From contig JBMOMN010000006.1 in the NCBI GenBank assembly GCA_049324115.1, positions 62,001 through 126,000 on the forward strand: a stretch of 64,000 nucleotides of DNA, written 5' to 3'. Below, in pieces: positions 46,795-56,900 of this stretch. Numbering within the stretch: the stretch's first letter is position 1; the number at the start of each line of letters is the position of its first letter. The notes under the pieces are model-generated. The model ran no database searches, was not told the DNA's origin, and worked only from the letters and a program-made list of their open reading frames with translations. This DNA is from UBA5796 sp040752455. Lineage in GTDB: Bacteria; Chloroflexota; Anaerolineae; Anaerolineales; Villigracilaceae. A program made the translations under genes and the position numbers.

Positions 46795-48644
46795 CTCGAC
46801 TCCATTGACAAGGGTGTGATGGCCTGGCACCATGCGACATAAGACACGCACAACCACGGCACAAGTGCAGCCGGCCCGTCCGTCGCGGGCGTGACCGGGG
46901 TATTCCAATGATCGTCCAGCCAATCAGCTCTGACGAAATTGCGCCAGACGGCGCCAGGATCCTCGAAACTTGCCAATAAAATTTGCTTTTCCCCTTCGAT
47001 GCCGCGTCTGAATAATGACAATAAAGGCGTTGGCTGCTGGCGGGCGCGGATAGTCTCAGGAAGGATGCCGCGCAATGCCACCCGCAGGATGTATTTATAG
47101 TAACCGCGATTATAAAGCTGGTGGGCAGGAAGCGCCAATACGAATTCGACCAACCGCCGGTCCCGGTAGGGATGGCGCAGGTCGAGCGAGTGGCGGCTGG
47201 CGTTGAAAACTTCTCCTGCGCAATTGCTTGCCGCCTCCCTGCCCAGGATGTTCCGTTTAAGCTCGAAAACGGGATCGGAGCCGGGTGCAGTCCCGGACAG
47301 ATAATCGGCCGCGCGGGACGTCAACCACACCGGGGACTGGTTTTTGCCCCGGAAACGCCTCCCGCCGGGAATCTTGTCGACCAGACGCCTGGCAACCCGC
47401 CGGACATAACCCGACCCCAGAGTCCTTCCCGGACCGGCGTAGCGGAGGTGGCGTTCCAGTTCGCGGCCCGCCTCCCGGAATCTTCTCTCTTCGAGCAAGG
47501 CGACCAGCCAGTCTTCTTCGCCGCTGTAGAGTTCATCGCCAAAAGCGCCGGTGAACAGGACGCGCAGCCCTTCCCGGTTTGCCCGGCGGTAAGCGCGCTC
47601 CTTCAACAAACGGTATGGATTCCCCTCAGGCTGGTTCGGGTTTTGCGGCCAGTTCTCCCAATCCTTGAGAGGCCAGGCATCATCACAGGCTATCTGGATC
47701 GAGTGCAGGTTGTATTTCTCTTTGACAGCGTTGATGTAAACCCGCTCATCACAATCTGTCAATTCATCGAACACGTAAGAAATCGTAGTCAACTGCTGCG
47801 GGGCGATCATGCGGGCGGCGAGACTGGCAACCGAGGTCGAATCCAGGCCGCCGCTCATCAGCACGCCGACCGGGGTGGTGGAACGCATCCGGCAGCGGAC
47901 GCTTTCTTCGAGCAGGGCGCGGAAGTGTCCGGCGTATTCCTCGTCGGTTTTGTAGCGGATCTTTATCGCCGGGTCAGGCTGCCAGTAACGCCATTTGCGT
48001 TCGCCGGAGGCATCAACGACCATCACGTGAGCCGGGAGCAGTTCGAAAACGCCCTCGAACAGGGTCTGGCCGTCCTCGGTGGCCTTGAGCGCAAAATAGT
48101 GAGCCGCGGCCCGTTCGTTGATCCCGGGATTCAGCCCGTCCGCCCCGGCAACGGCCCAGGGTTCGGAGGCGACCACCAGCCGGGCGCCGCGCCAGGCATA
48201 GAAGAGGGTGCGGTCGCCCAATTGGTCCCGGGCGCAGACCAGACGAGCCTTTGATTCGTCGAGGATGACCAGCCCGAATTCGCCGACAAAATGCTCGAAG
48301 CAATGTTCCCCCCAGCGAAGGTAGGCGCGCAGGACCAGGGCGGCATCCGAGAGACGGCTCCCCTGTTCAGGATCGAAGCCCAGGCTGTTGAACATCTCGG
48401 GGCGGTTGTCCAGGCGGCCATCGAAGACGATCCTGAAAGGTATCCCGTCCAACTGCAAGGGCTGTCTTTCCCCCACTTCTTCCGGGACGGTCCAGAAATG
48501 CCAGTGGCCCAGGGCGGCGCGACCGGTCACGGACATGTCGCTCCCGTCGGGACCGCGGTGGGCCAACCGGTCCATCACGCGGCCCAATACCCCGGGGTCA
48601 ACCGGGGTATTGGAGTAGTCGTAAACAACTGCAATGCCGCTCAA
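46674..48644 (-). CDS. Lasso cyclase (asparagine-synthetase B homologue, C protein)
   Basis: A 656-residue protein with an N-terminal glutaminase-like domain lacking the catalytic Cys (M-S-G-I in place of M-C-G-I) and a synthetase domain with the PP-loop VGVLMSGGLDSTSVASLAARM. Such enzymes adenylate the ring Asp/Glu side chain and close the macrolactam. The normal family end is near WLCVSYVAWCQAI; a further 45 or so residues come from the frame running on into the precursor gene. Start TTG 48644. Order C-A-K-B1-B2, one strand, short or overlapping junctions. Confidence 0.88.
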   Translation of the reverse strand: MSGIAVVYDYSNTPVDPGVLGRVMDRLAHRGPDGSDMSVTGRAALGHWHFWTVPEEVGERQPLQLDGIPFRIVFDGRLDNRPEMFNSLGFDPEQGSRLSDAALVLRAYLRWGEHCFEHFVGEFGLVILDESKARLVCARDQLGDRTLFYAWRGARLVVASEPWAVAGADGLNPGINERAAAHYFALKATEDGQTLFEGVFELLPAHVMVVDASGERKWRYWQPDPAIKIRYKTDEEYAGHFRALLEESVRCRMRSTTPVGVLMSGGLDSTSVASLAARMIAPQQLTTISYVFDELTDCDERVYINAVKEKYNLHSIQIACDDAWPLKDWENWPQNPNQPEGNPYRLLKERAYRRANREGLRVLFTGAFGDELYSGEEDWLVALLEERRFREAGRELERHLRYAGPGRTLGSGYVRRVARRLVDKIPGGRRFRGKNQSPVWLTSRAADYLSGTAPGSDPVFELKRNILGREAASNCAGEVFNASRHSLDLRHPYRDRRLVEFVLALPAHQLYNRGYYKYILRVALRGILPETIRARQQPTPLLSLFRRGIEGEKQILLASFEDPGAVWRNFVRADWLDDHWNTPVTPATDGPAALVPWLCVSYVAWCQAITPLSMESRCPLTEANYLDLKNLPRVEKPDAVNRIASPNWNRWATCAA

Positions 48645-48779
48645 GAGTTATCCAATGTCAAATCAACAGCGAGGATTTGGGGCAAAGGTGTGGCCTGCCA
48701 GATAAAAGCAGAAGGCAGAAAATACTTTAAGGCGGCGCAGCCTGCCCTTGCCCGCTTCATGTAATTTTGGCTTGCGCAA

Positions 48780-48808
48780 TTGACTTTATCCTAACCTCGG
48801 CGTAAAAT
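48780..48808 (+). promoter_or_regulatory. Promoter of the methyltransferase island
   Basis: TTGACT (48780-48785), 17-bp spacer, TAAAAT (48803-48808), 45 bp before the Phd-like gene. Confidence 0.75.
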
Positions 48809-48853
48809 AGCTAACATATCCAAAATAACTAATACCGCTAATAAGAAGGTAAC

Positions 48854-49096
48854 ATGTCAACAAAAACCATATCATCAACAGATGCCCAAAATAATTTTGG
48901 AAGAATTCTCGACGATGTAATTCAAAACAATACCAGATATATCCTTAAACGACGCTCATCACCTAAAGCAATTGTGTTAAGCCTGTCTGATTTTCAGAGT
49001 CTTATCCACAATCAAGATGACCAAATAAAGCTAACCCGGCTGATCAGTGAAATGAGTCCTTCTTACGAGCTTGGCGAAACTATAGCAAAGGAGTGA
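48854..49096 (+). CDS. Phd/YefM-type antitoxin-like DNA-binding protein
   Basis: An 80-residue protein with the Phd/YefM N-terminal domain: KTISSTDAQNNFGRILDDVI, then TRYILKRRSSPKAIVLSLSDFQSLI. Such proteins bind DNA and normally neutralise a Doc or YoeB toxin; none is present here. Instead a DNA methyltransferase gene follows 9 bp later. It may act as a transcription regulator of this restriction-modification unit. Confidence 0.8.
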   Translation: MSTKTISSTDAQNNFGRILDDVIQNNTRYILKRRSSPKAIVLSLSDFQSLIHNQDDQIKLTRLISEMSPSYELGETIAKE

Positions 49097-49105
49097 TGAC
49101 TTCCC

Positions 49106-49975
49106 ATGGAAGAAAATACTGCTTTACGCGATTTGATAATTAACGGCGATGCGGAAACAGAATTAAAAAAAATACCTTCGGAATCAGTAAACTGTATTAT
49201 CACAAGTCCGCCATATTACATGCAAAGGGACTATAGCACTAATATCCAGATTGGAAATGAAGAAACGCCAGAGGCATACGTTCAGCGGTTGATCGGCGTC
49301 TTCAAAGAATGTCTGAGAATTTTGCGCGAAGATGGAACTTTGTGGCTGAATTTGGGCGATAAATATCAAAATGGTGAATTGTTAGGAATGCCTTGGATGG
49401 TAGTTTTCGCTCTAAAAGAACAGGGGTGGATGCTGCGCTCGGACATAATTTGGCACAAACCAAATGCCATGCCGTCATCGGTAAGTAACAGACCCACAAC
49501 AGATCACGAGTACATTTTCTTTTTTTCAAAAAGCAAAACTTATTATTACGACATTGACTCGATACGAGAACCGCATGTGACCTTTTCAGAGAATAGCAGG
49601 ATGAAAGGAGGCCGCAACCACTTTGGTAAGGTAAACGGAACGCCAGAACAAGGGAAAAATAGCGGTAATCAAAATCTCCATAACGGAAACTGGGATAAGG
49701 CTTTTCATCCGCTTGGGAGAAATCGCAGAACAGTATGGGAAATACCGTTGTCGAAATTTCGAGAGGCGCACTTTGCTGTTTTCCCTGAAAAACTTGTTGA
49801 ATTATGCTTGCTGGCTGGCTGCCCTGAAGACGGGATCGTCCTCGACCCTTTCATCGGCAGTGGTACGACAGCCGTTGTAGCGCAAAAATTTGGCAGAAGT
49901 TACATCGGTATTGACAGCAATCCAGAATACTGCGAGATGGCCAATAAACGCCTTTTACAGAAATCCTTGATTTAA
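49106..49975 (+). CDS. DNA methyltransferase, beta class (N4-cytosine or N6-adenine)
   Basis: A 289-residue type II methyltransferase with motif IV (TSPPYYMQRDY) near the N-terminus and motif I-like DPFIGSGTTAVVAQKFGR near the C-terminus, which is the beta-class order. The S-P-P-Y form is most common in N4-cytosine enzymes. The recognition sequence is unknown. A+T-rich codon use sets it apart from its surroundings. It overlaps the end of the opposite-strand restriction gene by 4 bp. Confidence 0.9.
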   Translation: MEENTALRDLIINGDAETELKKIPSESVNCIITSPPYYMQRDYSTNIQIGNEETPEAYVQRLIGVFKECLRILREDGTLWLNLGDKYQNGELLGMPWMVVFALKEQGWMLRSDIIWHKPNAMPSSVSNRPTTDHEYIFFFSKSKTYYYDIDSIREPHVTFSENSRMKGGRNHFGKVNGTPEQGKNSGNQNLHNGNWDKAFHPLGRNRRTVWEIPLSKFREAHFAVFPEKLVELCLLAGCPEDGIVLDPFIGSGTTAVVAQKFGRSYIGIDSNPEYCEMANKRLLQKSLI

Positions 49976-50857
49976 GCAGCTATGCTGTTCAATAAGGGAA
50001 TAAGGTCCTTGAGCTTTTCAACCAGCAATGGCTCAATCTGAGTTACCTGATTCGGATTTGCCTGAATGTAAATATACAGTTCGGATTTCAGGGTATCGAA
50101 ATCGCCGCTCCATGACTCAGCTATGACAACAGGTACACACTTGTGTCCCGTTTCTGTGGCAACAAGGATTGATTTATAAATGTCGCGAGTAAAAAGCGTT
50201 GCATGGCCGCCCCCCATAGTCTCACGGGTTTTCACAGGAATAAGCAATGTGCCGCCTTTGCCTGAAATTTCTACATCGTATGTTTCATCGTTGATAGTTA
50301 CTTGCGCGTCACTTACCGATAGTGGAAGAGCAGATTGCTGAATCAGGTCTTTTAAATTTCTTCTTACAATTTTCTCGAAAACCGTTCCTTTTAGCGCGCG
50401 TCTGCTCCCTTCAAGCCTTGCAAGCATTACTTCCGAAATAGCGGGCCATTCCCAATTTTCGGGGTCAGGGAATAATGGTTCTACAAACTTCCTGATTTCG
50501 TTCACAAGAAATGACTTGCGTTCTACATCTGTTTTTCCTGGAACACTCCCAAGCAAAGGTTGTAATCTCTGCGAGGCGGCATCTCTTAATTAATAACCAC
50601 GCTAAAAAATACCATTTTGCCTTTGAATTTGAATATGGTCTTAGTAAACCGTCATACAAATTCGCTTTAGTTGGAGATGCTAGATAAGCTGCAATGGTAG
50701 CTATTGCCTTTTCATCCGACCCTTCCTGAATGAATTCAAGAATTGAACTATACCCGTGAGTATGTAAGAACCCAACGAATTCGTCAAAAAACATCCTGTT
50801 TTCTTTGACGATGGCTACCAATTCTTTCAAACGTAAATTGTACAGAACGAAATCCAT
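49972..50857 (-). pseudogene. Frameshifted restriction endonuclease of the adjoining methyltransferase
   Basis: Two overlapping frames make one protein of about 294 residues. The N-terminal frame (50857 to about 50590) reads MDFVLYNLRLKELVAIVKEN and on to KAKWYFLAWLLI; the C-terminal frame picks up as LRDAASQRLQPLLGSVPGKT and continues to 49972. A shift by one base near 50590 joins them. The C-terminal part has YDVEISGKGGTLLIPVKTRE, a PD-(D/E)xK-like site (Asp/Glu and Lys), as in type II enzymes. Tail-to-tail position with a methyltransferase gene supports the call. Confidence 0.62.
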
Positions 50858-50914
50858 GAAGATCCTCTTTTAGCAAGCCAACACCGGTCTAACATCGGGA
50901 GACGTTGGACTCCA

Positions 50915-53900
50915 TCACGGGTCGATGACCAGGGTGGGGTCGCCCATGAGGGTCCAGCCGAGGAGCACGTCGAGCAGATCGGGATGGGACTGGGCCAGTT
51001 CGGATTTGGCCTCCTGCAAGGCCTGGCCGAGGCTCATGCCGGGGGCCGCCAGCCGGGGAGTCAACAGCCCGCCCAGCAGCGCCTCCGAGTCCGACCCGGT
51101 CAGGGTCGAAGCGCCCAACACCGCCGCCGCGCCCCTGTCTCCCGAAAACAGCAGGCTCTGGACCAGGTAGTTGTTGACCGGGTCCACGTAGTAGGTGTTC
51201 CAGCAGCCCCACTGCACCGCCACGAAAGGACGCCCGGCATTCGTCAACCCGGAGGCATGGCCGGTGTTGAACAGGCCGCTGAAGGTCCAGGCCACCGGGC
51301 TGGAGTGGCCGGTAAAGGTCACCAGGGCCGTGCCCCGGTTCATCGCATCCAGCAGTTCCGTCCGGGCGGTTGCCACGCCCAGGTCGTCCAGGTGCAGGCT
51401 CTCCACCGTCCAGCCGTCGGGCATCCCGGCTGCCAGCCGCTGGCTGATCTTCTTGAACGAGACCACCCCGTCGTGCTGGTCGCTGGCGAAGACCGCCGTC
51501 CGCCCGTAATCCTTCGAGCCGTAGTCCAGGGTCTTCTGGACCATCAAATCCAGTTCGGCCGCGGTCCGCACCGGGAAGCGCCCGATCGCCAGGTCGGGCA
51601 GGTTATCCCCGTCCACGTCGGCATACAAGGGGTCGGCCGGGACGAATTTTGCGATGTCTCCGGTGGTGGCGTAGAGCGAGGGGATGAAGCTGATACTTCC
51701 CCGCCCCAGGTAGTCGTGGTAATCATACGTGTCGCCGCCCACCAGCAGGACGTATTCCGTCCCCAGGTTTGCGTGGGCGTAGGCAATGTAATCCTTGATC
51801 GCCTGCGGGTCGAAGATGCCGTAGGAGTAGCGGGCGTACAGGTCGTTCACGTCCACCACCCGGACGCTCAGGCCCTCGGACCGGCGCGCCTGCACCAGCG
51901 GTTCCAGGCCGGGGATGAAGTCGGGGTGGGCGATGACCAGGAAGCGGGCCGGACTCTTCAGGTCCGCTTCCCGCACCGGGACCGCCTCCAGCCGAGGGGC
52001 GTTCATCCGCCCCACGACCGTCACCAGGTAGGTATCCAGTTTGCCAGTCCCAATGAACGTGGCGCTATACGCACCACCCTCGGCCCGTACCGCAACCTTT
52101 GCCAGCCGCACCGGACCGTCCGCTCCCAGCCGGTAGACGACCACGTTCCGGCCCGGCAGGTCCGTCACCTTGAAGGCCCTGGCTTTGGCCGTGAAGGTCA
52201 ACTTCCCGTCACGGGCGGCGAAGACCCGCCGGTAGGTCAGGCTGAAACGGTCGAGATTGACCATGTCCCATTGGACGCCGGTGTCGCCGGGCAGGCTCAG
52301 GGTCAGGGTGTTGCTCCCCTCCCGCAGGGTCCCGGCAGGCAGGCTGAGGCTCAGGGACTGCTCCACCAGCCCGTCGAACAGTTCGTCGGCCAGGGCTACC
52401 CCGTTCAGGCTGACCCGCAGGTGATGGTCGGGGGTTTGCGGCCAGTCCGTCACGCCCCAGACCACCAGTTCCAGCCCGGCGGAGGCGTTCGGGTCGGCCA
52501 GCCCGTCCACTTCGAAGTCGAAATCCCAGCTTTTCGGGGTGGTATAGGCCAGCATCGAAGTGTCGTACCAGGCGTCCTCGCCGGGGGCGTAGTTGGCGTA
52601 GGCTTTCGGGTTGTCCACCACCAGGGTCTCGCTGTAGGCCAGCGGCGGGCGGATTTTCTTGGAGGGCGCTGTCGTATCCACCGCCACCGCCGGGCTGCCT
52701 TCCCGGCTGACTTGCAGGGTGTAGACGTTGGTGTCGGTGTAGAGCGTGTCGAGGGCTTCGCCGTAGAATTCGATGGAACTGCCCGGCCCGAAGACGCCCT
52801 TGCCGATGAAGCGGATCGGCACGACCTTCCCCCGGCTGCTCAGGCGGATGCGGTCGGTCCGCACCCCGGCCAGGTCCAGCCCGGCGCGGCGCAGGGCTTC
52901 GTAGCCGACCCGGTAGAGGCCGGTCCGGTCCACCTTGAGGGCCAGGCGGGTGGGGTCGCCGGGGGTGACGGCCAGGTCGGGATTGGCGTAGCGGGACCCG
53001 GAACGGACGGCGGCCCAATCTATTTTGCCGCTGTCCAGCCGGTCGCCGTAGTCCCGGCCCTGGGCGAACGGGCCGTGCAGCCTCGTCCCGCCCAGCACGC
53101 TGACGTCCTCGATGTAGAAGCTCTCCCCGTCCGTTTCGGCGCTGAAGCTGTAGTTCTGGCGGTCGAGCGAATCGGTCACAGTCGAGGGGATCAGTTCATC
53201 GTTGAGTTGGAGCCGTTCGCCGTCTGTTTCCGTGTAGAGGTTGAAGCCGACGTTCCCGCTCTCGGTCATGGTTGACCAGTCGAAGGTCACGCTGCGTCCG
53301 CTGCGCTCCGCCCGGAAGTACGAGACCGTGACCGGGGTGGGCACGCCCCCTTCACCGGCAAAAAAGTCGCTGAAGCTCGTGAAGCCCGTCCCGGTGACGG
53401 TGGCGGCGGTGGAGGAGGACGAGGCCGGGTTGCTCCAGGTGGAGGGGCTGTATTTCTGGACGATCAGGTTGTTCGTGTCCGGCGAGCCGACCAGGTCGCC
53501 GGGGACGAAGGTCAGGGTGATGTCGTAGTTGCCGGTGGCCAGGCCGCCGGCGGGTGTCAGGGTCCAGTAGCGGCTGACGTATTTGTCCCCGATGTCGGCC
53601 GAGATGAATTCGGGATGGCGGCTGGGGGTGGTGCTGGCGGTGAGCGTCCCGGCGACCGTCACGTTGAAATTGGCCAGTTCGGCCGGGGTGTAGTTGGACG
53701 CATCCCCGATCTCGAATTTGAAAGCCTGGGAGGTTCCGCTGCCGAAGGCTTTCTGCAAGTTGCCATGCACATACTTCCCCGCTCCCGCCCCGGAGACCGA
53801 GCCGCCGCTCCCCAAAATCAGCGTGTTCGCCCCGGTTACGAGCTTGCCGTCCGTGAATGTAAGCACGCCGTTGACGGTCTGGCCCGCTGCGAGGCTAACG

Positions 53901-56900
53901 CCGCCGGCATTGTCGAGGGTGAGGTTGTTGAAAGTCGTGGAACTGGAGCCGCCGAGGGTTTGGGTTGAGGAGCCATTGAAGGTAACTGTACTCGTGCCCG
54001 GCGTGAACGTGCCGCTGTTGTCCCAGTTACCGCCGACTTCGACGGCATTTGTAGTCACTGTCAACATGCTGCCCGGGCCGATCTGGAAATCCTGGGCGAT
54101 TAAAATCTGGCCTGTATAACTGCCACCCGGATTCAAGGAGACTGTCCCGGCTCCCGCAGCGCCAATGGATAGATCGCCCTGCACGGTCAACGCCGTGGAT
54201 CCCGTGGGTGTACGGGACCATAGGCCGGAAGCGCTTTCGAATGAGAGATTGCCATAAGTCCGTCCGGCGAGGGAAAGCGGTGGATTTAACGCTGTACTGC
54301 CCCGATAGATGAAATTGCTGGCCGCATCCAGGGTTGCATGGTTCAGGGGCGTTGCAACGCTGGAAAGGGTATTGTGAATATATGTGCCTCCTGCGGCAAC
54401 CGCCCATGATGCAGGATCCGAGATCGAAAGGGTCCCCTGGTTGAGAAGCGTGCCGGAAACCGCCAGGTCGGTGCCTGCGCCATCTGCTACGGTAAAAATG
54501 ACGCCGCTGCCGAGCGTGACCTGCCCGCCTGCGTCAATCGTGGCCTGGTCCACCGTCAGGTTGGCGTCAAGCGTCAGCGTGTGCCCGCCCTGGACCTGGA
54601 TGGCCCCGTTGCCGGAGACCGGCCAGCAGCCTGCGGCCGACCAGTCCAGGCCGCCGTTGGACGAGACCTCCCAGGCGGCATTGTCGGTCCACGACCCCGA
54701 CGAGGCGGAGCGGTAGAGGCTGGTGTCCGCCGCGCATTGGGTCGCGGCGAAGACGCAGCTCGACTTGCCCCCGGCGTTGACGGCGCAGACGGCGTAAGCC
54801 TCCGTGCCGCTGGCGGTGTTGTCGGTATAGCTCAGGCGGGCGTCGGCAGCGCCGTAGGCCGGGGGATTGACCGTGGCGATCCGGTTGGATTCGTCCGGGG
54901 TGAAGGGAGACGCGGCGCTGCGGTGGACGGTGTAGGATGTGGGGACTTCGCGTCCGCCGCCGGTATCCATCGAAACCAGGTCCCAGGCCAGGGTCACGCC
55001 CGAAGCGTCGAATTGGGCCGCGGGGGAGGCCGGAGCGGCCGGGGTTTCGATTTTATCCTGTTCGAGCAGGACCACGCCCCAGGTCGGGTTGACCGAAACG
55101 GTCACCGCGCCGCTTGTCACAGTGTAGGTTCCGCCATCAATCACGTTCAACAGGACCGTCCCATTCGTCAAATTGTAGGGCGCGGCATCCAGGCCGTTGA
55201 GCGTCACCGAATGGGAAACGCCGTCCCGGTTGAGCAGGATGATGGCGGTTTGGCTGGCGTTGGTGCGGGCAAAGCCGTAAATTTTATTGGCGTCGTCAAT
55301 CACAAGCCCGTGCTGCGCGTCGCCGTCCTGCAAGGCGCGATAGCTGTTGCGGATGCTGGACATCTGGCGCACGAAATCTTGCAGGGCGGTGTCGGCGCTG
55401 AAGTCGCCGGGGGTGTCGTCCCAGGGGAAGGGGGCGCGGTTGTAGGGGTCGTCTTCGTACTTGCCGCCGCTGAAGACCCCGTCCTGGCTCAGGCCCATTT
55501 CGTCGCCGTAGTACAGGGTCGGCGCGCCGGCGTAGGTAAAGGCGAACAACCAGAGTTCCTTCATGCGCTGGACGGCAGCGGGATCGTTATCGTTGTTGAT
55601 CTTCTTCAACAGGAAGCGCAGCCGGTTGGTGTCGTGCGAGCCGCCCAGGTTCATCATCGCCTTCCAGGCCGCCGGGGGGTAATCCTCCTGGATCGAGCGC
55701 AGGCGGGCGTTGAACTGTGACGGGGAAATGTAAGCGATCGAGCCGCTCGAACTGCCCGAATTGCTGTCGTTGTCCTCGAAGACCGTCCCGCCGGCGCAGC
55801 CGTCGCCGCTGCAGCCGGTGAAGAGCCAGCTCAAGACCGCCGAACGGTAGCGGTAGTTCATCACGCTGTCCCATTCGCTGCCGAGCAGCCAGGCCGAGGC
55901 ATCGCCCCATTCTTCGCCGAGGGTGATGCTCGAGGCGTCCACCGCCCGCGTCGCCGAACGGAAGCCCTCCCAATAATCGTTGGACGGATCGTTGGCCAGA
56001 CCCGGATCCACGTCCCCGCCGACGTCGAATCGCCACCCGGAGGCTCCCTGCCCGATCCAATACGGACCGACGGAACTGCTCCCGTTATCCCAGATCAGGT
56101 TCCGCACTGCGGCGCTGTTGGCTTGCAGCTTCGGCAGGGACGAATAGCCGTACCAGGCTTCGTAAGTTTGCAGGGCGTCGCCCGCGCCGTTGGCGCATTG
56201 GTCCGGCGAGGGGTTCGACCCGGCCGGGAAGTAGTACCAGCCATAATACGGCGAAGCCCCGGCCTCGCAGGCCCCGCTGTTGTCGTCCGCGCCGATGCCG
56301 CCGGGGGAGGTCAGCGCCCCGGAACTGTCGTAACGGCTGTACATGTCGAAATAAGTGCTGTCGGATGAGGTGTGGTTGAAGACCCCGTCCAGGACGAGCT
56401 TGATATTGTGGGCCTCGGCCGCGGCCGCCAGGGCCTGGAAATCGGACAGGGAGCCGAAATCGGGATCAATCGTCAGGTAATCGGCGGTGTCGTATTTGTG
56501 GTTCGATGGCGAGCGGAAGATGGGGTTGAGGTAGAGCACCGAGACGCCCAACTGGTCGAAATACCCGGCGTTGATCTTCCCGGTGATGCCCGCCAGGTCG
56601 CCGCCGTAGAAGTTCTGGCTGTACACACCGGGGCAGGCCGCGCTGCGCGGGTCGCAGACGGCCGTGTTCCAGTCCGTTCCGCCGGAGCGCACCACCGTCC
56701 CGCCGGACTGGTCGTAGAAGAAGCGCCCCGCGGCCGGGTCGTTGGACGGGTCGCCGTCCCGGAAGCGGTCGGGGAAGATCTGGTAGACGACGCCGCGCTG
56801 GAACCATTCGGGGACGGTGAAGGCGGAGTCGTAGACGGTAAGCTGGTAAGAATTGTTGTAGGCCGTGGTCTGATTTGATTCTGCTGCCCCGTAGCCGCCG

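Noticed and set aside
50984..53275. A 763-codon plus-strand frame opposite the giant protein
   Set aside because: Antisense shadow of the C25-containing part; the composition is that of reversed coding DNA.
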